A stretch of 64,000 bases of DNA from Telluribacter humicola (GCF_017355935.1 NZ_JAFIQT010000003.1:503450-567449), one strand, 5' to 3'. Counted from the stretch's first letter, positions 17,261 to 26,029 are shown. Notes: generated by a model not told the origin, from the letters alone. Program-made: numbers and translations.

Positions 17261-18625
17261 ATGCGTGAAAAAATCTGGTGGGTGACGGGTAAGGTACTTG
17301 ATAAACTGATCTGGCTCCGGCACAAGATCATCAATCAGGAAGTACGGACTATAACATTACAGGCGCTCCCGTTTTGGGTAGCTTCGTTCGTGACGGGGCT
17401 TGTAGCGGTAGGCTACGAAAAGCTCTTTGCCTGGTTTGAACGCATGGGGCGCGAGATGGTTCTGCATACGCCGTGGGTTATTTTTATTACAGCCCCTGCC
17501 TTCTTTACACTATCGTGGTGGTTGGTCAACAGGTTTGCTCCAACGGCCCGGGGAAGTGGCATACCCCAACTGATGGCTTCTATCGAACTGGCCAATCCCA
17601 AGCAGGATGACAAGGTTGACCAGCTACTTGGCCTTCGTATCGCCCTCGTAAAAGTACTAAGTAGTCTCAGTCTGTTAGTGGGAAATGGGGCTATTGGCCG
17701 CGAAGGTCCTACTTTGCAGATATCTGCTTCCATATTCCGATTTGTCAACCGGCTGCTACCGAGCTACTGGCCTAAGGTATCCAAGCGCATAATGCTCGTA
17801 ACGGGTGGTGCATCGGGGCTGGCGGCCGCTTTTAATACGCCGCTTGGTGGTATTGTTTTCGTGGTAGAGGAACTTACCAAAACCCATATCACCTACTTTC
17901 GCACGGCGGTGTTTGCTTCGGTGATCATTGCCGGTATGACAGCCCAAGCACTTCTGGGGCCTTATCTCTACCTGGGCTATCCCCAAATTACTCCCGTTGG
18001 CTTTTCATTTATCGGGGTAGTCTTGCTGGCAGGTATCCTATCCGGCCTGGCGGGCGCCTTACTGGCCAAAGTGATACTCTATATAAGCGACTGGAAAACC
18101 CTCCATATCAAGGGTCAAAAACAACAGGCTCTGTTCGTAGCTACTCTAGGGTTGCTGTTTGCCTGTCTGATCTACTTTTCGGGTGTACAGGCGGGTGGAA
18201 GCGGTAAAGAACTTATGAACCGGCTGCTGTTTACACCGGAGAAAAACATTCAGTGGTACGAATTTCCGGCGCGTTTTATCGGGCCAATCCTAAGCTATCA
18301 TAGTGGCGGAGCGGGTGGAGTATTTGCTACTTCACTCAGCGCTGGTGCCACGTTGGGAGCCGGTATTGCGGAGCTGCTACAGCTAGCCCGTGAAAACTAC
18401 AACCTGGTGATGCTGGTAAGCATGGTAGGCTACCTCACCGGCGTTACCCGCTCGCCTTTTACCTCAGCTATTCTGGTATTGGAGATGACCGACCGCCACT
18501 CTGCCATATTTTACCTGCTCCTGGCGGGGATGGTCGCTAACCTGATGGGCTACTACGTTGACCGGAAGTCGTTCTATGAGCATCTGAAGGAGCATTTCCT
18601 GAAACCCACAGTGTCCAAAGCATAA
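17261..18625 (+). CDS. ClC-family chloride channel or H+/Cl- exchanger
   Basis: A 454-residue membrane protein with the ClC signatures GSGIPQ (98-103), GREGPT (146-151, gating Glu148) and FVVEEL with Glu203/Glu204, the internal proton glutamate position of CLC-ec1. Both glutamates suggest a proton-coupled exchanger rather than a passive channel. The third filter motif, normally GxFxP, reads GGVFATSL here, with Thr in place of Pro. No C-terminal CBS domains are present. A RBS-like AAAGGA directly precedes the ATG. The last six codons lie inside a long palindrome that acts as the terminator. Confidence 0.93.
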   Translation: MREKIWWVTGKVLDKLIWLRHKIINQEVRTITLQALPFWVASFVTGLVAVGYEKLFAWFERMGREMVLHTPWVIFITAPAFFTLSWWLVNRFAPTARGSGIPQLMASIELANPKQDDKVDQLLGLRIALVKVLSSLSLLVGNGAIGREGPTLQISASIFRFVNRLLPSYWPKVSKRIMLVTGGASGLAAAFNTPLGGIVFVVEELTKTHITYFRTAVFASVIIAGMTAQALLGPYLYLGYPQITPVGFSFIGVVLLAGILSGLAGALLAKVILYISDWKTLHIKGQKQQALFVATLGLLFACLIYFSGVQAGGSGKELMNRLLFTPEKNIQWYEFPARFIGPILSYHSGGAGGVFATSLSAGATLGAGIAELLQLARENYNLVMLVSMVGYLTGVTRSPFTSAILVLEMTDRHSAIFYLLLAGMVANLMGYYVDRKSFYEHLKEHFLKPTVSKA

Positions 18626-18654
18626 AGTAGTACTTTATGCTTTGGACACTGTGG
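18606..18654 (+). terminator. 49-base near-perfect palindrome straddling the clc stop codon
   Basis: Arms of 24 bases (18606-18629 and 18631-18654) are exact reverse complements around one central G. The left arm encodes the last residues of the ClC protein and its TAA stop. The hairpin is very stable and is presumably the terminator, though no T-run follows. Confidence 0.75.
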
Positions 18655-18670
18655 AAGGCATAGATGATTA

Positions 18671-18678
18671 TAACTTTG
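18671..18678 (+). promoter_or_regulatory. candidate -7 promoter element upstream of the carbonic anhydrase gene
   Basis: TAACTTTG matches TAnnTTTG exactly and follows directly after the clc terminator. It would give a leader of roughly 100 bases before the ATG at 18789. Confidence 0.4.
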
Positions 18679-18788
18679 CCTTTCATACTTCTACTGGTAT
18701 TTCATTCTTCGAAAGGCTCTTTCCGGACCTTCCGTATCTCAAAATACAAGTACTATATTACTTTTATGGTTAAATAAATCCTGAAACT

Positions 18789-19307
18789 ATGGCTTTGATA
18801 CGATCTGTACGTGGAATAAAACCTGAATTTGGCGACAACTGCTGGCTGGCTGATAACGCCACGGTAGTAGGTGATGTAGTGATGGGCGCTAACTGTACCG
18901 TGTGGTTCAACGCGGTGGTACGGGGCGATGTCAACAGCATCCGGATCGGCCATAACTCCAACGTACAGGATGGCGCCGTGATCCACTGTACCTACCAGCG
19001 ATTTGCGACTACCATCGGCAACTACGTATCCATTGCGCACAACGCCATTGTACACGGCTGTACCATTCAGGACCGGGTGCTGATAGGTATGGGGGCTATC
19101 GTGATGGACGGAGCCGTGATAGGTGAAGGAGCCATCGTGGCCGCGGGAGCCATCGTAACGCAGGGTACTATAGTAGAGCCGGGCAGCATCTACGCCGGTA
19201 ATCCGGCCCGGTTCCTGAAAAAGGTATCCCCCGAACTGGATGAGGTGATTACCCGCACGGCCAACAACTACATTACGTACTCAAGCTGGTTTAAGGAAGA
19301 AGAGTAG
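18789..19307 (+). CDS. gamma-class carbonic anhydrase-like protein (left-handed beta-helix)
   Basis: A 172-residue hexapeptide-repeat protein forming a left-handed parallel beta-helix. The zinc-site pattern of the YrdA/gamma-carbonic-anhydrase family is present: His in VIHCTYQ, then NYVSIAHNAIVHGC with two further His. The conserved NAVVRGDVNSIRIG segment carries the Arg and Asp of the trimer interface. It may hydrate CO2, but many members of this family show little or no such activity, so the reaction is not assured. Confidence 0.93.
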   Translation: MALIRSVRGIKPEFGDNCWLADNATVVGDVVMGANCTVWFNAVVRGDVNSIRIGHNSNVQDGAVIHCTYQRFATTIGNYVSIAHNAIVHGCTIQDRVLIGMGAIVMDGAVIGEGAIVAAGAIVTQGTIVEPGSIYAGNPARFLKKVSPELDEVITRTANNYITYSSWFKEEE

Positions 19308-19310
19308 TGA

Positions 19311-19964
19311 CTACTTCATGCTACGTTCCTGCTCCGCCTTTAATTCCTTACGGGCACTGAAGTAGCCTTTCACGACGGTGATGGTGGTAACAGCCAGGAA
19401 GAAGATCACTATGTAGTGTACATAGTCGATAATCCAGGGAAAACGGGCTCCGAAGTAGTACCCCCCACCGGTCAATCCACCGATCCAGAGGGCTCCCCCC
19501 AGTACATTATACGTCAGGAAGTCGGTAGTACGCATCTTGACTACACCGGCCAGGATAGGGGCGAATGTGCGCACAACGGGCAGAAAGCGGCTAATGATAA
19601 GCGTCCGGCTCCCGTACTTTTCGAAGTACTTACGGGTGGTTTCTATATTCTTCTTCTTGAAGAAGAGGGAGTCTTTTCTATTTTCCAGCTGATCGCCAAA
19701 GTACTTCCCGAACAGGTACCCTACCAGCGAGCCCAGTACCGCGGCCGCGAACAGACATATCAGTAGCAGCGTGACAGGTACATCCAGCAGATGAGTACCG
19801 CAGAATACCCCCGCCAGAAACACCAGGTAGTCGCCGGGTAGGAAAAAGGCAAAGAACAGACCGTTTTCGGCAAAGACGATAAGGGTAATTACCACAAGCC
19901 CACCCGTACGGATAAGCTCTTCAGAATCTAAGAGGTACTGAAAAAATTCTAGAATAGAATTCAT
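19311..19964 (-). CDS. DedA-family membrane protein
   Basis: A 217-residue polytopic membrane protein of the DedA/SNARE-associated family. It shows the membrane-re-entrant motif FFLPGDYLVFLAG and the second GSRTLIISRFLPVVRTFAPILAG block, including the essential Arg residues. Family members recycle undecaprenyl phosphate or other lipid carriers across the inner membrane and affect membrane homeostasis. Its stop is 3 bases from that of the carbonic anhydrase gene, so the two genes converge without room for a separate terminator. Confidence 0.93.
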   Translation of the reverse strand: MNSILEFFQYLLDSEELIRTGGLVVITLIVFAENGLFFAFFLPGDYLVFLAGVFCGTHLLDVPVTLLLICLFAAAVLGSLVGYLFGKYFGDQLENRKDSLFFKKKNIETTRKYFEKYGSRTLIISRFLPVVRTFAPILAGVVKMRTTDFLTYNVLGGALWIGGLTGGGYYFGARFPWIIDYVHYIVIFFLAVTTITVVKGYFSARKELKAEQERSMK

Positions 19965-19979
19965 AGATGGCTAATTTAA

Positions 19980-19987
19980 CAAAGGTA
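19980..19987 (-). promoter_or_regulatory. candidate -7 promoter element for the DedA gene
   Basis: Read leftward this is TACCTTTG, matching TAnnTTTG, 16 bases before the DedA start. A 11-bp hairpin lies directly upstream at 19994-20028. Confidence 0.5.
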
Positions 19988-19993
19988 GTTTCC

Positions 19994-20028
19994 GTGGTAC
20001 AGGCGATCAGATTCATAGCCTATACCAC
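19994..20028 (-). promoter_or_regulatory. inverted repeat just upstream of the DedA promoter
   Basis: Arms 19994-20004 and 20018-20028 pair over 11 bp with a single G-T pair. It is only seven bases upstream of the -7 element, where the -33 region should be. It may be a protein-binding site or the second part of the terminator of the upstream ABC-F gene. Confidence 0.4.
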
Positions 20029-20032
20029 GAAC

Positions 20033-20058
20033 AACAGCCACGACTATTCATGGCTGTT
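20033..20058 (-). terminator. hairpin after the ABC-F gene
   Basis: Arms 20033-20042 and 20049-20058 pair with one mismatch, six-base loop, 20 bases after the ABC-F stop. No long T-run, so termination strength is uncertain. Confidence 0.45.
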
Positions 20059-20077
20059 AGCGGGTCATATCCCAAAG

Positions 20078-21970
20078 TTAAGCAAATTCTGATAGTTCGA
20101 GCCAGCGCATCTCTTTCTCCGACAGCTCCTCCGTAATCTGCTCAATCGCTTTGGCCCATTCGGTCAGTTCCTCGTGAGAACCGCCGCTGTTAAGTTTTCC
20201 AATCAATTCCCCCTTGCGCTCCTCCAGGTTTGCTATATCTGTCTCCAGTTGTTCTAATTCCCGCTGCTCCTTATAGCTCAATTTCCGTTTAGATGCAGAC
20301 GAAGTATTGGCTGCTTTAGCCGGCTCAGGACTTGGCGCGGCAGCCTGTTGTCGGCTCTGGGCCAGTTGCTGCTCGCGCTTCTGCTCCACCTCCCGCTCTC
20401 CCTGCCAGATCCGGAAGTCGCTGTAGTTACCCGGAAAATCACGAATTTTACCCTCTCCTTCAAATACAAACAGGTGGTCTACCAGCCGGTCCAGGAAGTA
20501 ACGGTCGTGGGACACGATCACCAGGCAACCCGGAAAATTAGCCAGAAACTCCTCCAGTACATTAAGGCTGCTGATGTCAAGGTCGTTGGTGGGCTCATCC
20601 AGGATGAGGAAGTTAGGCTCCTTCATCAGTACCAGCAAGAGCTGCAGACGGCGCTTCTCCCCCCCACTCAGCTTGGATATATAGTCGTGCTGCTTGGACG
20701 GCGAAAACAGAAATGCCTCGAGGAATTTTGACACCGTGACGGTCTGCCCGGTACCTAGTCGTACTACCTCCGCCACATCTTTCACAATGTCAATAACCCG
20801 CTGGTCATCCTGAAACTGTAGGTCGCTCTGGGTATAATAGCCAAATTGCACCGTATCACCGCGTACTACCTGACCGTTGTCCGGACGCAGCTCACCGGTT
20901 ATCATATTCAGCAGGGTACTTTTACCCATCCCGTTCTGTCCCACGATGCCGATGCGGTCGCCCTTGCGGAAGGTGTACAGAAAGTTGTGGATCAGTTCGC
21001 GGTCACCGAAGCGTTTGCCCACGCTCTGCAGCTCCACGATCTTACTACCCAGACGGGTCGCCTTCACGTTCAGCTCCATCTGGTTGTCGTACTTGCGCTG
21101 ACTGGCCTTATCTTTCAGGTCTTCGAAGGCATCTACACGGTACTTGGCTTTAGTGCCACGCGCTTTAGGTTGGCGTCTGATCCAGTCCAGCTCCTTACGC
21201 ATCAGGTTACGGGCCTTATCAATCTCGGCAGCCTCCATTTCCTCCCGCTCCGCTTTCTTTTCCAGGAAGTACGAGTAGTTGCCTTTATAAGTATAAGCCG
21301 AGCCTCCGTCCAGCTCCACCACGTTGTTACATACCTTATCCAGGAAGTAGCGGTCGTGCGTAACGATCAGGAGCGTCGTGTTTTGGGTAGCCAGGTAGTT
21401 TTCGAGCCATTCAACAGTATCCAGGTCCAGGTGGTTAGTAGGCTCATCCAGGATCAGCAGGTCCGGATCTTCGAGCAGTACCTTGGCCAGAGCCACGCGC
21501 TTACGCTGTCCCCCCGACAGGGTACCAAAGCGAGCATCTACATCATGAATGCCTAGCCGCCCCAGTACTTCCTTAGCCTTGGCTTCAAAGTCCCAGGCTT
21601 TCAGCGAGTCCATTTCACCCAGAATAGCCGTCAGCTCGTTATTATTACTGGTAGCCAGGGCGTGTTCGTACTGCTTCACTACCTGAGCTACGGGATTGGA
21701 TGACGCAAAGATCACCTCCATCACGGGTAGCGCCTCATCGAAGGATGGGCTTTGGTCCAGGTACCCCAGGCGGATATCCTTACGCAGGCTCACCAGCCCC
21801 TCATCGGGCGGCATGAGCCCGGCCAGTATGTTTAGAAAAGTAGTTTTGCCGGTTCCGTTGGTACCAATCAAGGCTACTTTATCGCCCCGGCTGAGCCCGA
21901 AGTTAATGTTACGGAACAACCACTTTTCACCAAATGACTTTGATATATTTTCAGCAGAAAGGTAATTCAT
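20078..21970 (-). CDS. ABC-F family ATPase (Uup/EttA-like)
   Basis: A 630-residue soluble protein with two ATP-binding cassettes and no membrane domain. Cassette 1 has Walker A GTNGTGKTT, signature LSGGQRKRVALAKV and Walker B LLILDEPTNHLDL. Cassette 2 has GQNGMGKST, LSGGEKRRLQLLLV and FLILDEPTNDLDI. They are joined by an arginine/lysine-rich linker (WIRRQPKARGTKAK). A charged C-terminal coiled coil (about 560-630, KLSYKEQRELEQLE) is typical of Uup-type members. Such proteins act on the ribosome or on branched DNA; resistance function is not indicated by the context. Confidence 0.93.
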   Translation of the reverse strand: MNYLSAENISKSFGEKWLFRNINFGLSRGDKVALIGTNGTGKTTFLNILAGLMPPDEGLVSLRKDIRLGYLDQSPSFDEALPVMEVIFASSNPVAQVVKQYEHALATSNNNELTAILGEMDSLKAWDFEAKAKEVLGRLGIHDVDARFGTLSGGQRKRVALAKVLLEDPDLLILDEPTNHLDLDTVEWLENYLATQNTTLLIVTHDRYFLDKVCNNVVELDGGSAYTYKGNYSYFLEKKAEREEMEAAEIDKARNLMRKELDWIRRQPKARGTKAKYRVDAFEDLKDKASQRKYDNQMELNVKATRLGSKIVELQSVGKRFGDRELIHNFLYTFRKGDRIGIVGQNGMGKSTLLNMITGELRPDNGQVVRGDTVQFGYYTQSDLQFQDDQRVIDIVKDVAEVVRLGTGQTVTVSKFLEAFLFSPSKQHDYISKLSGGEKRRLQLLLVLMKEPNFLILDEPTNDLDISSLNVLEEFLANFPGCLVIVSHDRYFLDRLVDHLFVFEGEGKIRDFPGNYSDFRIWQGEREVEQKREQQLAQSRQQAAAPSPEPAKAANTSSASKRKLSYKEQRELEQLETDIANLEERKGELIGKLNSGGSHEELTEWAKAIEQITEELSEKEMRWLELSEFA

Positions 21971-21991
21971 GAATCAGATTATATTTTAACC

Positions 21992-21999
21992 CAAAGTTA
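21992..21999 (-). promoter_or_regulatory. candidate -7 promoter element for the ABC-F gene
   Basis: Read leftward this is TAACTTTG, an exact TAnnTTTG match, 22 bases before the ABC-F start. Confidence 0.5.
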
Positions 22000-22167
22000 G
22001 GACTATAACTGGTAAGTACCTGCTTTGTGGGTGGGGAGCAGGTCAAGTCTATATCCTTTAGTAACAAACATATCTTAAAAATCATCTTTTGTGTAGTATA
22101 ACTTTACTATTTTTACTCTTTATACTAGATAGACTTATTTCAAGTACCCCATTTGCATTTTTGTCTG

Positions 22168-23160
22168 ATGAATACGCGCATATCATTTTTAGTAATTAGT
22201 CTTTTTTCACCCTTACTGGCCTTTTCGCAGGCTGATTTGAAGAGCTATACGCAGAAGATCCCCGGCAGCAGCCAGACCTATGAGATGGTAGCTATACCGG
22301 GCGGTGAGTTTATGATGGGAAGCCCCGCTTCCGAGAAAGGCCGTAAAGAGGACGAAGGTCCGCAGCACAAGGTCAAGATTGAGCCATTCTGGATGGGTAA
22401 ACACGAGGTAACCTGGGACATCTACGACCTATACGCCTTTAAGAATATGGAGAAGGAAATGGCCGCCCGTAACCCCGACCCCAGCAATAGTATTGATAAA
22501 ACGGATGCCAGTACCCGCCCCAGCCCTCCTTACGTGGATATGTCGTTCGGAATGGGACGTGCGGGCTATCCGGCTATCAACATGACGCAATACTCGGCTA
22601 TCTACTTCTGTAAGTGGCTGTACGAAAAGACAGGTATATTTTACCGACTGCCTACCGAGGCTGAGTGGGAGTACGCCGCCCGCGCCGGTACCAAGACCGC
22701 CTACTCATTTGGTGATGATCCGGCTAAGCTGGGGGAATATGCCTGGTACAAGGATAACAGCGACGGCGCTTACAAGCCCATCGGTCAGAAAAAACCTAAC
22801 CCCTGGGGACTGCACGATATACATGGTAACGTAATGGAGTGGACACTGGATCAGTACCATCCCGATTACTACGCTAAGAAATCTAAAGGTGAGGTAAAGG
22901 AACCCTTTGCGCCTGTTACTGAGTTATATCCCAACGCGGTACGGGGCGGATCGTGGGACGATGATGCCTCGGTAGCCCGTAGCGCGGCCCGGACTCCCTC
23001 ATCACCTGACTGGAAGATTCTGGACCCGCAGTTGCCCAAGAGTGAGTGGTGGCTGACCAGTGCCTCTTTTGTAGGACTTCGCCTGGTACGTCCGCTCAAA
23101 ACGCCTTCAAAGGAGGAGATTGAGAAGTACTACAATCCACCTCTGATCGAAGATTATTGA
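22168..23160 (+). CDS. SUMF1/FGE-like secreted protein lacking the active-site cysteines
   Basis: A 330-residue protein with a signal peptide (about 1-19, ending LLAFSQ) and a formylglycine-generating-enzyme fold. It has VAIPGGEFMMGSP, the PFWMGKHEVTW block, RLPTEAEWEYAARAG, GLHDIHGNVMEW and the closing VRGGSWDDD...ARSAAR. The two cysteines of the true FGE active site, expected in the last block, are absent (the stretch reads DDDASVARSAAR). It is therefore unlikely to make formylglycine, and no sulfatase is nearby. It may be a structural or binding relative, as GldK is. The ATG at 22168 is chosen over the TTG at 22153. It lies 38 bases before an oxidoreductase gene, probably as one operon. 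Confidence 0.88.
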   Translation: MNTRISFLVISLFSPLLAFSQADLKSYTQKIPGSSQTYEMVAIPGGEFMMGSPASEKGRKEDEGPQHKVKIEPFWMGKHEVTWDIYDLYAFKNMEKEMAARNPDPSNSIDKTDASTRPSPPYVDMSFGMGRAGYPAINMTQYSAIYFCKWLYEKTGIFYRLPTEAEWEYAARAGTKTAYSFGDDPAKLGEYAWYKDNSDGAYKPIGQKKPNPWGLHDIHGNVMEWTLDQYHPDYYAKKSKGEVKEPFAPVTELYPNAVRGGSWDDDASVARSAARTPSSPDWKILDPQLPKSEWWLTSASFVGLRLVRPLKTPSKEEIEKYYNPPLIEDY

Positions 23161-23198
23161 TTTAGCATACATACCTTTAACTCTTAACATAAAGTACA

Positions 23199-24527
23199 AT
23201 GGAAAAAAATCGTCGCGAATTCCTAAAAGCCTCCGGCTTACTGGCGGGTGGAGCCCTGCTTAGCCCTCTGGCATCCTACGGCTATAATAGTGCAGTGGAC
23301 GATACAATCAAAGTCGCTCTGATCGGTTGTGGTGGTCGTGGTTCGGGAGCCGCTGCTCAGGCACTGAGTACGTCTCAGAACGTGAAACTGGTAGCTATGG
23401 CCGATGCCTTCCGCGATCGTCTGGAAGAAGCCTACACCGGTCTGACCAAGCGCAAGTATAAAGATGCTTCTGGTAAAGAGGTTAATAAAGTAGATGTACC
23501 CGACTCACATAAGTTTGTAGGATTGGATGCTTACAAGCAAGCCATCGCCCTGGCCGATGTAGTGATTCTGGCTACACCTCCGGGCTTCCGTCCGTCGCAC
23601 TTCGAAGAAGCGGTGCGTCAGAATAAGCACGTTTTTATGGAGAAGCCCGTCGCAACCGATGCGCCCGGTATCCGTAAAGTGCTTGAAGTGGCTGAAATTG
23701 CCAAGAAGAAAAAACTGAACGTGGTGACTGGCCTGCAGCGCCACTACCAGCGCAACTACCGAGAAGCCATGAAACGCATCCACGACGGTGCCCTGGGTGA
23801 CATCGTGGGCGGACAGGTGTACTGGGTGAGCGGAGGCGTATGGGTACGTGATCGCCAGCCCAGCATGACCGAGATGGAATACCAGATGCGTAACTGGTAC
23901 TACTTCAACTGGCTATGCGGCGACCATATCGTGGAGCAGCATGTACACAACATAGATGTAGCCAACTGGGCGAAGAACGCCTATCCGGTAAGCATACAGG
24001 GTACCGGTGGTCGTCAGGTACGTACCGACAAAAAGTACGGTGAGATATTTGACCACCACCTGCTAGACCTCGTGTACGCTGATGGCACGACCATATCCAG
24101 CCAGTGCCGCCACTACGAGGGTACCTACAGTAAAGTAGATGAGGCCTTCGTGGGTACCAAAGGACGTATCGACAGCTTCAGCGATAAAGGTACTGTACTT
24201 AAAGATTACAAAGGAGGAGTAATATACGCCCACGACAGCAAAGGCGATAAGAACCCTTATCAGGTTGAGCATGACGAGCTGTTTGAGGCAATTGCCAAAG
24301 GAGAGTATAAGTTTGCTGATGCCGAGCGCACCGCCAAAAGTACTATGACGGCCATTATGGGCCGGATGGCTACCTACTCGGGCAAGCTGGTGAAGTGGGA
24401 TGACGCGCTGAACTCAAATATCAACCTCTTCCCTGAGAAGCTGGCATGGGATGCTATGCCTAAAGTACTTCCAGGACCAGATGGCTACTACCCTGTAGCA
24501 GTACCTGGTAAGACGCAGGTGATTTAA
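23199..24527 (+). CDS. Tat-exported Gfo/Idh/MocA-family oxidoreductase
   Basis: A 442-residue protein beginning with a twin-arginine signal (NRREFLKASGLL, 3-14). An N-terminal NAD(P)-binding Rossmann domain follows (VALIGCGGRGSG), with the family motif MEKPVATDAPG. The C-terminal alpha/beta domain carries the substrate-site HIVEQHVHNIDVANW segment. Exported members with tightly bound NAD are common in Bacteroidota and act on sugars or glycoside linkages. The substrate is unknown. It follows the SUMF1-like gene and is closed by an inverted repeat. Confidence 0.92.
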   Translation: MEKNRREFLKASGLLAGGALLSPLASYGYNSAVDDTIKVALIGCGGRGSGAAAQALSTSQNVKLVAMADAFRDRLEEAYTGLTKRKYKDASGKEVNKVDVPDSHKFVGLDAYKQAIALADVVILATPPGFRPSHFEEAVRQNKHVFMEKPVATDAPGIRKVLEVAEIAKKKKLNVVTGLQRHYQRNYREAMKRIHDGALGDIVGGQVYWVSGGVWVRDRQPSMTEMEYQMRNWYYFNWLCGDHIVEQHVHNIDVANWAKNAYPVSIQGTGGRQVRTDKKYGEIFDHHLLDLVYADGTTISSQCRHYEGTYSKVDEAFVGTKGRIDSFSDKGTVLKDYKGGVIYAHDSKGDKNPYQVEHDELFEAIAKGEYKFADAERTAKSTMTAIMGRMATYSGKLVKWDDALNSNINLFPEKLAWDAMPKVLPGPDGYYPVAVPGKTQVI

Positions 24528-24583
24528 GAGCTATTAGCTGTTAGGTTTTTGCCGTTAGTCTTTTACTTAAAGCTAAATGAATA

Positions 24584-24615
24584 AAGAGGGTGGAGCACAA
24601 GTGCTCCACCCTCTT
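24584..24615. terminator. bidirectional terminator hairpin between convergent genes
   Basis: A perfect 15-bp stem (24584-24598 with 24601-24615) with a two-base tip aa. It is nested inside a longer imperfect inverted repeat (about 24529-24682) made of TTAGCTGTTAG-like sequence. Confidence 0.75.
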
Positions 24616-24694
24616 CTCTTAATAATCAGTACTACTCCATAAGATCGAAGGCAAAAAAGCTAACAGCTAATAACTAATAGCTACCAACTAACCC

Positions 24695-26017
24695 CTATTT
24701 CCCGAACGGATAGGTTTCCGGCGTCAGACTTTCGTCAACAGGTTGGCGAAGTGGATGCAGGGCTTCGGTAGTATCTATGTATATAAAAGCATCGTAGCGG
24801 GCATTAAGTACTGTGGGTACGTAGTTGCCGTAGCTTTCGTACTCCGGATTGTACACTACCCCGATAGCCCGATGGGGCATCTCCTTACTGAATCGCTCTT
24901 TTTCATTGTATCTGTTAAAAATAAGAAGCTTATCTTCCGCCGACTCATTGTGCAGTAGCTCTTCGACGCTTCCCTCCCGGGCCTCCGGCATCTCCATTTC
25001 TTCCATAGGAGCGCCCCAACTGCTACCCGCAATAACAGAGCCCTCATACGAGCCAAAACCTACCAGTACTACGTCATCTTCGTGGTTTTGCTCCCGAACC
25101 AGTTGTCCTACGTTAATCATCCCAACCCGTTTCATATCCGTATAGCGGGCATCGCCAATGTGGGTATTGTGCTCCCAGATGATGGCCTTTGAGTCAGGTC
25201 CGTAGAAGTTGGTGATCCGGTTCAGCGTTTCCACCATATGAGTGTCGCGGATATTCCAGGATTTGTCGTCAAAGCCTACCATACTGCGGTAGTACCTTTC
25301 AGCATTGACCGCAATATGCGCATTTTGCTCGGTATTCAGGGTTGCTTCGGGGTCATGGTCGTACTGAACACCCCGGCTTCTTACTTCCTTTAATAGCTTA
25401 ACTACATCTTCCCGACACGACTGTGGCAGGCCTCCCATCTGAGCCGTAGCGTACAGTTGCCCATCCTCCGCATAAGGCTCAAAACATTGGGCTGCTTTAC
25501 GAGCCAGCGCCGCAGTATGCGGATCAGTCTTTTCCAGGTACTCTACCAACGCATCCATCGACTCCCACAAGCTGTATACATCCAGTCCGTAGAAGCCCAC
25601 CCGCTGGTCCGGGTACAGCTGGGCGTTGTGGTCCTTCAGCCATGATATGAGAGCGGCTACTTCCCAGTTTGCCCACATCCAGGTAGGCCAGCGATCAAAG
25701 TCTCTCAGTATGTCTACCGGTTTCTTATCCTGGTCAGCATAGCCCTTGACGTAGCGATTGATCCGGTAACAGTCGGGCCAGTCACCTTCTACGGCTATGA
25801 AGTTGAATCCTTTCTCCTCAATCAACCGCCTGGATATTTCTGTCCGCCAGACATAGTACTCGTGGGTACCGTGCGTAGCTTCCCCCAGCAGCACAAAACG
25901 GGCATCACCTATACGTTCCAGCAGCGGATCCAGATCCTTCGCTGTATGCAATTGAATAGTCTTCTCCCTTACTTCATTATCTGTATCATGCCTCCCTGTG
26001 AACTGTTCTGTTGCCAT
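24695..26017 (-). CDS. erythromycin esterase-like protein
   Basis: A 440-residue member of the erythromycin esterase family. It has the signature FVLLGEATHGTHEYYVWR (Glu and His of the active site), the FIAVEGDWPDCYRINRY block, AIIWEHNTHIGDARYTDM with a conserved His, and a late YESYGNYVPTVLNARYDAFIY. It starts 12 bases after the stop of a phosphoribosyltransferase gene, a pairing that I recall being common across bacteria and even found as fusions. The linkage suggests a house-keeping or stress reaction on a nucleotide or small metabolite rather than macrolide resistance; the true substrate is unknown. Confidence 0.9.
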   Translation of the reverse strand: MATEQFTGRHDTDNEVREKTIQLHTAKDLDPLLERIGDARFVLLGEATHGTHEYYVWRTEISRRLIEEKGFNFIAVEGDWPDCYRINRYVKGYADQDKKPVDILRDFDRWPTWMWANWEVAALISWLKDHNAQLYPDQRVGFYGLDVYSLWESMDALVEYLEKTDPHTAALARKAAQCFEPYAEDGQLYATAQMGGLPQSCREDVVKLLKEVRSRGVQYDHDPEATLNTEQNAHIAVNAERYYRSMVGFDDKSWNIRDTHMVETLNRITNFYGPDSKAIIWEHNTHIGDARYTDMKRVGMINVGQLVREQNHEDDVVLVGFGSYEGSVIAGSSWGAPMEEMEMPEAREGSVEELLHNESAEDKLLIFNRYNEKERFSKEMPHRAIGVVYNPEYESYGNYVPTVLNARYDAFIYIDTTEALHPLRQPVDESLTPETYPFGK

Positions 26018-26029
26018 AGCTTTTTCCTC

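Noticed and set aside
20846-21556. 236-codon open frame antisense to the ABC-F gene
   Set aside because: Overlaps fully with both cassettes of a well-supported gene and has no recognisable domain.
22168-23160. Functional formylglycine-generating enzyme for sulfatases
   Set aside because: Active-site cysteines are missing and no sulfatase gene is nearby.
24695-26017. Macrolide resistance gene
   Set aside because: The pairing with a phosphoribosyltransferase and the chromosomal setting fit the broad non-resistance members of this family.
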